This document shows positions 56,095 to 62,488 of a DNA stretch of 62,488 nucleotides, piece after piece (position 1 is the stretch's first letter; every line of letters begins with the position of its first letter). The notes below the pieces were generated by a model, which was given only the letters and a program-made list of their open reading frames with translations, was not told the origin of the DNA and searched no databases. The stretch lies in NCBI RefSeq assembly GCF_019710745.1, contig NZ_JAHKJW010000048.1:1-62488 (forward strand), read 5' to 3'. The position numbers were made by a program, and so were the translations under genes. This stretch comes from Streptomyces beigongshangae (lineage in GTDB: Bacteria; Actinomycetota; Actinomycetes; Streptomycetales; Streptomycetaceae).

Positions 56095-57048
56095 ATGCCG
56101 ATATCTGTGGCTCTGCTTTTCTCCTCAACGTTTTCCGGACTCGACACTTCAGCGGCACGTGAGGTTTTCGGTGTCGACCGGTCCTGTCTGGCCGACCCGT
56201 GGTACGAATTGGCCGCGTGGGCCCCGGAAGACGCCCCGAGCTGCGACGCCTGCCGTGTCGGGCGGCTCTGGAGCGCGGACCGGCTGCCCGAGGCGCACAC
56301 CATCGTCGTGCCGGCCTGGCCGGATGCGCATCAGGCCCCGCCCGCCGCCCTGGTGCAGGCGATCCGGGAGGCCCACGGCGCGGGGACCCGTGTGGTCGCC
56401 ACCTCGACCGGGGTCTTCCTGCTCGCGGCGGCCGGGCTGCTGGACGGCCGGCGGGCGAGCGTGCACTGGGCGCACGCCGACGTCCTGGCCGCCCGGTACC
56501 CGCGGGTGGAACTGGATCCGGCCGCGCGGTACGTGGACGACGGCGACCTCCTCACCTCCGTGGGAGGCGCCGCCAGTCTCGACCTGTTCCTCCATGTGGT
56601 GCGGCTCGATCACGGTGCCGCCGTCGCCGAGGCGCTGGCCCGTCGTCTGGTCGTCCCCTTCACGGACCCGGTGTCCCTCTCCCCCGCCGTCCCCGAGTCG
56701 GAGAGCGACCAGGTTCTCGCGGACATCCTGCCCTGGGTGACGGAGCATCTGGAGCGTCAGCTGACCGTGGAGGACATGGCACAGCGGGCCAGTGTCAGCC
56801 GTCGCACGCTGACTCGCCATTTCCGCTCGCGTACGGGGATGGCGCCGTTGCAGTGGCTCCTGTCGCAGCGGGTGCACCAGGCACAACGCCTGCTGGAGAC
56901 GACGGCCATGAGTGTCGAGCAGATCGCGGCGCAGACCGGGATGGGAACCAGTGCGACGCTGCGCCGGCATTTCAGCCGCACCACGGGCCTGCCGCCGGAC
57001 GCCTACCGGCGATGGTTCCGCGCGAGGGACGCGGGCAGGGCTCCTTAG
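56095..57048 (+). CDS. GlxA-family AraC regulator with DJ-1/PfpI domain
   Basis: 317 aa: N-terminal DJ-1/PfpI-like domain (~1-190, with ATSTGVFLLAAAGLLDGRRAS and HWAHAD) and a C-terminal AraC double HTH (LTVEDMAQRASVSRRTLTRHF; SVEQIAAQTGMG...LRRHFSRTTGLPPDAYRR). Probably activates the divergent MFS operon or the following genes. The usual DJ-1 catalytic Cys is Ser/Thr here, so the domain is a sensor rather than an enzyme. Confidence 0.9.
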   Translation: MPISVALLFSSTFSGLDTSAAREVFGVDRSCLADPWYELAAWAPEDAPSCDACRVGRLWSADRLPEAHTIVVPAWPDAHQAPPAALVQAIREAHGAGTRVVATSTGVFLLAAAGLLDGRRASVHWAHADVLAARYPRVELDPAARYVDDGDLLTSVGGAASLDLFLHVVRLDHGAAVAEALARRLVVPFTDPVSLSPAVPESESDQVLADILPWVTEHLERQLTVEDMAQRASVSRRTLTRHFRSRTGMAPLQWLLSQRVHQAQRLLETTAMSVEQIAAQTGMGTSATLRRHFSRTTGLPPDAYRRWFRARDAGRAP

Positions 57049-57176
57049 CGGATCAGGCCGCACGCAGGGGGCGGGGAGGCGGCGTGCGGAGTGACGTCAT
57101 GCCCCGCCGTGCGCCGTCGGTGGACGGTGCCGTACCGCCCGACGCCCGATGTCCAGACACTGGAAGGAAACATGTG

Positions 57177-57989
57177 ATGGTGACGGACCGTTCCGCCCCG
57201 GCCGATCTGCCGGAGGCTTTCTACTACAGGCTGGGCCACGGCCGTTTCGAGAGCACCACGGCCACGGCGGGCCCGTGGAGTCCGAAGTGGCAGCACGGCG
57301 GGCCGCCGTCGGCGCTGCTGGGCCGGGCGATGGAGGCACACGAACCGCGCGAGGGTTTCCGCCTCACCCGCGTGACCGTGGAACTGCCCCGCCCGGTTCC
57401 CGTGGCCGCGCTGAAGGTCTCGGTGCGGACCCTGCATTCGAGCCGGCGCGTCGAACTGCTGGAGGGCGAGATCAGCACGGACGACGGTCCGGTGATGCTG
57501 GCCAGGGCCTGGCGGATGGCGGTCGGTCCGGCCGACACGCCCTCCTTGCGGATCGGGGGGCAGCCTCCGCGGCTGCCCGGGGCCCAGGCGCCGCACACCA
57601 TGGCGGACGCGCATCTCGGCGGTTACATCGCGGCCATGGAGTGGCGTTTCGAACCGGGCGGGGGTTTCGACGTTCCCGGGCCCGGCACGGCGTGGGCGCG
57701 TCAGCGGATCCCGCTGCTGGCAGGGGCCACGGACACCGCCCTCACCCGCGCGCTGACCCTGGCGGACAGCAGCTGGGCGGTCGCGTTCGAGCTGGACCAT
57801 CACCGCAGGCTGGTGATCAACACGGACGTGACGCTGGCGCTGCACCGGCCGCCGGCCGGCGCGTGGCTGTGTCTGCGCTCGGCCACGGCCGCCAGCCCCG
57901 GTGGATCAGGGCTGGCGGTCGGGCAGTTGCACGACGAGGCCGGCGAGTGCGGCCAGGTGATGCAGACACTGCTGGTCAATGAGCGGTGA
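57177..57989 (+). CDS. TesB-like acyl-CoA thioesterase family protein
   Basis: 270-aa double hot-dog protein: GPWSPKWQHGGPPSALLGRAME and VTVELPRPVPV. The ATG at 57177 is preceded by GGAAGGA at 8 bases. In the same direction as the regulator gene and convergent with the P450 gene. Hydrolyses or binds an acyl thioester; substrate unknown. Confidence 0.8.
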   Translation: MVTDRSAPADLPEAFYYRLGHGRFESTTATAGPWSPKWQHGGPPSALLGRAMEAHEPREGFRLTRVTVELPRPVPVAALKVSVRTLHSSRRVELLEGEISTDDGPVMLARAWRMAVGPADTPSLRIGGQPPRLPGAQAPHTMADAHLGGYIAAMEWRFEPGGGFDVPGPGTAWARQRIPLLAGATDTALTRALTLADSSWAVAFELDHHRRLVINTDVTLALHRPPAGAWLCLRSATAASPGGSGLAVGQLHDEAGECGQVMQTLLVNER

Positions 57990-58056
57990 CCGAAGACCGG
58001 CCGGCGCGGTACGGCGCAGTCGCCCCGGTTGCCGCCCGCGGTCTGCCCGTGCTGTC

Positions 58057-59295
58057 TCAGCCCGGCCAGTCGACCATCAGCCTGCGCGGCCCGCGGAAGG
58101 AGACGTTGGCGGGGAAGTCGAAGTCCTGGTCGTCGAGGACCCGCATCCCGGGTGCCCGCTGCGCCAGGAGGTCGAGCGCGATGCGCGCCTCCATACGGGC
58201 CAGCGCGGCACCGATGCAGTAGTGGATGCCCTGCCCGAAGGCGAGGTGCTTGCGGGAGTCCTCGCGATGGATGTCGAAGGACTCGGGGTCCTCGAAGTGC
58301 GCGGGGTCGCGGTTGGCCGCGCCCAGCAGCAGGAGCACCTTGGCCTGCGCCGGGATCTCGACGCCGCCGACCTTCACCGCTTCGGTGGTGATACGCCGCC
58401 AGGCGGGGATGCTGCTGTCGTAGCGCAGCACCTCCTCGACCGCCTTGGGGATGAGGGAGCGGTCGGCGCACAGTTCGTCCCACTGCGCGCGGTTGGCCAG
58501 CAGCCGGCGCACCGCGTTCCCGGTGAAACTGGTGGTGGTCTCGTGCCCCGCGAAGCTGAGTCCGTAGGCGACGTTGGTGATGTCCGGGATCGAGAGGCTG
58601 TCCGGGTCCTCCCGGTGGATCCGGATCAGGTCGCTGGTGAAGTCGTCGACGGGCTCGGCCGCGCGGCGGGCGACGAACTCCTCGCAGTACCGCCAGTAGT
58701 TGACCATGTTGTTGGCGATGTCACGCTGTTCGGCCGGAGTCGGCTTGCCCCAGCTGAAGGCGATGCGGTTGCCGCACCACGACTTCAGCATGTCCATGTC
58801 TTCGTCGGGGAAGCCGATGAAGGTGAAGATCATGTAGGCGGGCAGGGGGTAGGTCAGCGCCGGGACCAGGTCCACGACGCCGGGCCGGATCGCGTCCACC
58901 AGCTCGGTCGCCTTGGCCCACACCTTGGGTTCCAGGACCGAGATCCGCCTCGCCGAGAAACCCTTCTGGTTGTGCCGCCGGATACGGGTGTGGCGAGGAG
59001 GGTCGCAGTCCGACATCACGGGATAGGCGTGGAACCCCTCCTTGACGATCGACTGCGCCTCCTGCGTCAGGGGGAACACCGGACGCTGGCCGACCGCGGC
59101 GGAGAACACCTTCGGGTTCATCAACGCGCCTTGAATGTCCTCGTACCGGCTTATCAACCACATGTCTATCGCCGGCGCGTAGAAAGCGGGACCTTCCTCG
59201 CGCACGGCGGACAGTATCGGGTACGGGTCTTCGACATAGGCGTCGCCCAGCGGATCGAAACTGTGGTTCACCGGGCATGCCGTCACGTCCGTCAT
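58057..59295 (-). CDS. Cytochrome P450
   Basis: 412-aa bacterial P450. Heme loop FGQGIHYCIGAALARME with Cys360, I-helix SFAGHETTTSF, ExxR EEVLR and RRITTEAV. The form of the I-helix (AGHETT) and size are those of actinomycete CYPs in secondary metabolism. The nearby ferredoxin gene could supply electrons. Divergent from the LysR gene. Reaction unknown. Confidence 0.95.
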   Translation of the reverse strand: MTDVTACPVNHSFDPLGDAYVEDPYPILSAVREEGPAFYAPAIDMWLISRYEDIQGALMNPKVFSAAVGQRPVFPLTQEAQSIVKEGFHAYPVMSDCDPPRHTRIRRHNQKGFSARRISVLEPKVWAKATELVDAIRPGVVDLVPALTYPLPAYMIFTFIGFPDEDMDMLKSWCGNRIAFSWGKPTPAEQRDIANNMVNYWRYCEEFVARRAAEPVDDFTSDLIRIHREDPDSLSIPDITNVAYGLSFAGHETTTSFTGNAVRRLLANRAQWDELCADRSLIPKAVEEVLRYDSSIPAWRRITTEAVKVGGVEIPAQAKVLLLLGAANRDPAHFEDPESFDIHREDSRKHLAFGQGIHYCIGAALARMEARIALDLLAQRAPGMRVLDDQDFDFPANVSFRGPRRLMVDWPG

Positions 59296-59332
59296 AACGG
59301 AACCTCCAGGAATCGGCGGCTTTCAGTCTCAC

Positions 59333-59345
59333 CTGTCGATGACAG
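59333..59345. promoter_or_regulatory. Candidate LysR operator
   Basis: CTGTCGATGACAG (5-bp arms, 3-bp centre) lies in the 92-base gap between the divergent P450 and LysR genes. LysR regulators bind such interrupted dyads near their own gene. Confidence 0.45.
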
Positions 59346-59387
59346 ATCTGAAAAACGGAAAATTCTGGGCAACAACCGGGGGTATTT

Positions 59388-60377
59388 ATGCCTGAGCGGA
59401 TAAGCCTGCGCCAGCTGGATTACTTTGTGACGGCTGCCGAGGCCGGCACCCTGACCGGCGCGGCCCAGCGGCTCCATGTGTCGCCCTCGGCGGTGTCGGC
59501 CGGGATCGGTGAGCTGGAGCACCAGATCGGGGTGCAGCTGCTCCTGCGGGCCAGGGCCAAGGGACTCACCCTGACGGCCACCGGCCGCCTTTTCCTGCCC
59601 CAGGCCAAAGCGTTGCTGACGAGCAGCGAGCACCTGCGCGCCAGCGTGCAGGAGGTGGGCCGGAATCCGACCGGACATCTGGTCGTCGGCTGCTTCACGA
59701 CCCTCACTCCGTTCTTGATTCCGTGGCTGCTGGAGGAATTCCCCTCCGCCCACCCTGCCGTCACTCTCGGCTTCGTCGAAGGATCCGTCACCAGACTGCA
59801 GCAACTACTGCGCGAAGGGCGCTGCGAGATGGCGCTGCTGTACGAAACGGACGTGGAGGACGGCATCGCTTTTGAGAAGCTCTATTCCGTCGAACCGCAT
59901 GTCCTCCTGCCGCAGCGGCATCCACTGGCGGACCGTGAGGAAGTGCGCCTGGCCGATCTGGCCGGCCACGACATGATCATGTTGAACGTACCGCCCAGCC
60001 GCCGCTATTTCAGCGACCTCCTCGCCCGGGCGGGGATCTCCCCGAGGGTGCGCCACAGCACGGAGAGCTTCGAGGTGGTCCGCAGCCTGGTGGCCCGCGG
60101 CGCGGGGTATTCCCTGCTCGTCCAGCGTCCCGCCCTGGACGTCAGTTATGAGGGGAGAGCCGTGCGGGTACGCCGGATCGCCGACGAGGTCGGTCCGCTC
60201 GACGTGGGGCTGGCGCGGCTGGCCGGCGCGCATCCGACCCAGCGGGCGGCGGCCTTCGCGTCGTTCTGCCGTGCGCGCGTCCCGCAGTACGCCAGGACCC
60301 CGGACCACGACTTTCCGTTCCGGTGCGGCAGTTGCGCCGGGAACGGGGCTCCGGGCACACAGGCACTGCCGTCCTGA
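59388..60377 (+). CDS. LysR-family transcriptional regulator
   Basis: 329 aa with N-terminal HTH (LRQLDYFVTAAEAGTLTGAAQRLHVSPSAVSAGI) and a substrate-binding domain. Divergent from the P450 gene, which it probably controls. The C-terminal end is short and Cys/Gly-rich (RCGSCAGNG). The ATG follows the CCGGGGGTATTT segment. Confidence 0.92.
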   Translation: MPERISLRQLDYFVTAAEAGTLTGAAQRLHVSPSAVSAGIGELEHQIGVQLLLRARAKGLTLTATGRLFLPQAKALLTSSEHLRASVQEVGRNPTGHLVVGCFTTLTPFLIPWLLEEFPSAHPAVTLGFVEGSVTRLQQLLREGRCEMALLYETDVEDGIAFEKLYSVEPHVLLPQRHPLADREEVRLADLAGHDMIMLNVPPSRRYFSDLLARAGISPRVRHSTESFEVVRSLVARGAGYSLLVQRPALDVSYEGRAVRVRRIADEVGPLDVGLARLAGAHPTQRAAAFASFCRARVPQYARTPDHDFPFRCGSCAGNGAPGTQALPS

Positions 60378-60438
60378 CATCCGCCGGCGGCAGATGCGCG
60401 CCGTGCCGGGAGCCGTACCGGAAGCCGTGCCGGAAGAC

Positions 60439-62031
60439 TCAGGCGGTCAGGTCGACGAAGTGGGCCCGCGTGGCACGGAGCGCCTCACCGATGACCTCCA
60501 GGAGCGGTGCGGGAACGACGTTGTCGACCGTCAGGGCGACCGCGGCTTCGCCTCCCTCGACGACCCGCGCCACCTGCATCGCCGCGATGTTGATCCCGGC
60601 TTCCCCCAGAATCCGGCCCATGGTGCCGATCATGCCGGGCGTGTCCTTGTACTGCAGGAACACCATCCGGTCGGTGATGTCCAGGTCGATGTCGTGGTCC
60701 GCGATCCGGGTGAGCCTGCGGATGTCCCTGGGGCCGGCCAGGGTTCCGGCGACGGTGACCGCCCGGCCGTCGGACAGGGTGCCGCGCAGGGTGATCTGGT
60801 CCGTGTGGTGCGTGCTCTCCGAGCAGGTGGTGAACCGGACGGCGGCGATGCGGTCCCTGGCGATCAGAGGAGCGTTCACCAGGGTGACGCGCAGACCGTC
60901 GGTGCCGGCGAACACACCTGTGAGGACCCCCCGTTCCAGCGTGGTGACGTCGTACCGGGTGACCGGCCCGTGCACCTCGACGTCGAGGCCCGCGAGGGGC
61001 AGGTCATCGGTCAGAGCGGTGAGGATGCGGCCCAGGTCCTCGGCGAGCGGGAGGAAGCGTGTCACCTCCGCGTGCGGGGCCGTGCCGTGCAGGTTGACGG
61101 CGTTGTCGACCAGTTCACCGTTCAGGACTCGCCGCACGGCCCGGGCGACCGTGCTGCCGGCCCTGTCCTGGGCCTCGACCGTGGAGGCACCCAGATGAGG
61201 GGTGGACACGACGTTGTCCAGGGCGAAGAGGGGTGAGTCCGTGCAGGGTTCGGTGGCGAAGACGTCCAGGCCCGCCGCGCTGACACGCCCGTCCTGCAGC
61301 GCGGCGGCCAGGGCCTGCTCGTCCACGATGCCGCCACGGGCCGCGTTGACGATCCGTACGCCCGGCTTGGCCCGCTGCAGTTCGTCATGGCCTATGAGGC
61401 CCGTCGTCTCGGCTGTCCTGGGCAGGTGCACGGTGATGAAGTCGGCCGATGCGAGCAGTTCGTCCAGTGTCACCAGTTCCGCTCCCGCCTCCTGCGCCTG
61501 GAGCGGGGACAGATGCGGGTCATGGGCGACGAGCCGCATGCCGAAGGCCCGCATGCGATGGGCCACGAGTCGTCCGATGCGGCCCAGCCCCACGATGCCG
61601 AGGGTTTTGTCCGCCAGCTCCACACCGGTGTAGCGGCTCCGCCGCCACAGCCCGTCCTTCAGCGCCGCGTTCGCCTGAGGGATGTGACGGGCCACCGAAA
61701 TGATCAACCCACAGGTGAGTTCGGCCGCGGTGACGCTGTTCGCCGTCGGGGCGTTGACCACCGTCACGCCGGCTCGTGTCGCCGCGTGAAGGTCCACGTT
61801 GTCCAGTCCGACTCCGGCCCGTCCGACGACCTTGAGGCGGGAGGCGGCGGTGAGTACTTCTGCGTCCACCCGGGTGGCCGAGCGCACGAGGAGGGCATCG
61901 GCGTCACGCACCGCTGCCAGCAGGGAGGCGCGGTCGCTGCCGTCGCAGTGGCGGATCTCCACCTGTGGGCCGAGCGCTTCGACGGCGGCCGGTGCCAGGG
62001 GTTCGGCCAGCAGGACGATGGGGGCTGTCAT
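60439..62031 (-). CDS. serA: D-3-phosphoglycerate dehydrogenase
   Basis: 530-aa type-I actinobacterial SerA: NAD motif GIVGLGRIG, catalytic RGGIVDE and HLGAST region, an intervening domain and a C-terminal ACT domain (TPGMIGTMGRILGEAGINIAAMQVAR) for serine feedback. Makes 3-phosphohydroxypyruvate. ATG 62031 is the family start. Located 38 bases after a ferredoxin gene, not with serB/serC. It may be a second, pathway-dedicated copy that feeds serine or O-phosphoserine; that is inference. Confidence 0.93.
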   Translation of the reverse strand: MTAPIVLLAEPLAPAAVEALGPQVEIRHCDGSDRASLLAAVRDADALLVRSATRVDAEVLTAASRLKVVGRAGVGLDNVDLHAATRAGVTVVNAPTANSVTAAELTCGLIISVARHIPQANAALKDGLWRRSRYTGVELADKTLGIVGLGRIGRLVAHRMRAFGMRLVAHDPHLSPLQAQEAGAELVTLDELLASADFITVHLPRTAETTGLIGHDELQRAKPGVRIVNAARGGIVDEQALAAALQDGRVSAAGLDVFATEPCTDSPLFALDNVVSTPHLGASTVEAQDRAGSTVARAVRRVLNGELVDNAVNLHGTAPHAEVTRFLPLAEDLGRILTALTDDLPLAGLDVEVHGPVTRYDVTTLERGVLTGVFAGTDGLRVTLVNAPLIARDRIAAVRFTTCSESTHHTDQITLRGTLSDGRAVTVAGTLAGPRDIRRLTRIADHDIDLDITDRMVFLQYKDTPGMIGTMGRILGEAGINIAAMQVARVVEGGEAAVALTVDNVVPAPLLEVIGEALRATRAHFVDLTA

Positions 62032-62069
62032 GGGGACTCGTTTCCGGTGAGAGGGCGGTGGTCGGTTCC

Positions 62070-62396
62070 TCAGGGGGCGACGGTGTGCCGGGGTTCGTTC
62101 GCCACGGTGGGGTGGTCCGTCTCCAGCGCGGACTGCGAGGCGGCACCGCCCGGGGCGCCGATGACGGCGAAGAAGTCCCGCTCGACCGTCGTGTAGTGCG
62201 CCCACTGGGCCGGCACGTCGTCCTGGTAGAAGACGGCCTCGACCGGGCAGACCGGTTCGCAGGCGCCGCAGTCCACGCATTCGTCGGGCTGGATGTACAT
62301 CTTGCGGGGGCCCTCGTAGATGCAGTCGACAGGGCATTCCTCTATGCATGCCTTGTCCTTGATGTCGACGCAGGGCTGCGCGATGACATAGGTCAT
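62070..62396 (-). CDS. fdxA: Seven-iron ferredoxin (FdxA-type)
   Basis: 108 aa: MTYVIAQPCVDIKDKACIEECPVDCIYEG and CVDCGACEPVCP carry the Cys pattern of 3Fe-4S/4Fe-4S actinobacterial ferredoxins. Electron donor for P450s or other oxidoreductases. Part of an operon with serA and the cut-off upstream gene (4-base gap). Confidence 0.93.
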   Translation of the reverse strand: MTYVIAQPCVDIKDKACIEECPVDCIYEGPRKMYIQPDECVDCGACEPVCPVEAVFYQDDVPAQWAHYTTVERDFFAVIGAPGGAASQSALETDHPTVANEPRHTVAP

Positions 62397-62400
62397 GGTT

Positions 62401-62488
62401 CTACTCCTTGACGGTCCAGGTGTCGGTGCCGGTGAGCAGTGCTGCGAGGTCGCCCTTGCCGTTGTGTTCCATGGCGGTGTCGAGTTGG
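62401..62488 (-). CDS. C-terminal end of a gene cut by the window edge
   Basis: Last 28 codons (...QLDTAMEHNGKGDLAALLTGTDTWTVKE) before TAG at 62403-62401. Same strand and 4 bases before fdxA, so the first-known gene of the fdxA-serA operon. Too short to assign. Confidence 0.6.
   Translation of the reverse strand, partial: QLDTAMEHNGKGDLAALLTGTDTWTVKE

Overview
The window is very GC-rich, third-position-biased actinobacterial DNA and almost certainly comes from a Streptomyces chromosome. Supporting signs are the high GC, frequent GTG starts, ATGA/GTGA start-stop overlaps, an MbtH-dependent NRPS, Streptomyces-type sulfur leader peptides and Zur boxes, and typical actinobacterial forms of kdp and azt. 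No tRNA, rRNA, CRISPR array, insertion sequence or prophage was seen.

Region 1 (1-19033) is a nonribosomal peptide cluster. A minus-strand operon holds a SyrP-like Fe/2-oxoglutarate oxygenase and two NRPSs with four modules in total, ending in a thioesterase whose nucleophile is Cys instead of Ser. It stops at a strong hairpin terminator. A divergent plus-strand operon holds an MbtH protein, an MFS exporter and SbnA/SbnB-type enzymes that make L-2,3-diaminopropionate (Dap). The predicted product is a short Dap-containing peptide. By eye, module 3 reads as Ser and module 4 as Val; modules 1 and 2 have codes I do not recognise.

Region 2 (19203-29904) is organic-sulfur scavenging: SsuD, three more luciferase-like flavin monooxygenases, an SfnB/DszC-like flavoprotein, an Rrf2 regulator, a TetR regulator and a glutathionyl-hydroquinone-reductase-like protein. 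It carries three small leader ORFs and two copies of a 17-bp palindrome that overlap apparent -10 elements. One gene is a chimera in which the first ~20 residues of an FMN reductase are joined to the C-terminal part of an SfnB-like protein, and a GNAT acetyltransferase remnant precedes the first monooxygenase gene. The sulfur operon is therefore partly eroded.

Region 3 (30173-35407) has a small monooxygenase and kdpFABC (high-affinity K+ uptake) with an extra 27-residue membrane micro-protein before kdpF. No kdpDE is in the window.

Region 4 (35481-46425) is a zinc island: AztABCD zinc import with an additional AztD-like lipoprotein, then a GNAT, a methyltransferase and a three-gene PLP operon (fold-III decarboxylase, CysK-rhodanese fusion, SufS-like class V enzyme). 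Three closely similar Zur-box-like 15-mers sit at the aztA/aztB divergent promoter, before the methyltransferase and before the PLP operon. This looks like an undescribed zinc-starvation-induced, sulfur-handling small-molecule pathway and is the most interesting part of the window.

Region 5 (46776-50548) has a P1B-4-type metal ATPase with a thioredoxin-like [2Fe-2S] protein under an ArsR/SmtB-like operator, and two secreted Cys-containing proteins of unknown function.

Region 6 (50646-62488) looks like the edge of another biosynthetic or catabolic cluster: amidase, GatC/AtzG-like small protein, asparagine synthetase, MFS exporter, GlxA-type regulator, thioesterase, P450, LysR regulator, SerA with ACT domain, a 7Fe-type ferredoxin and a cut-off gene.
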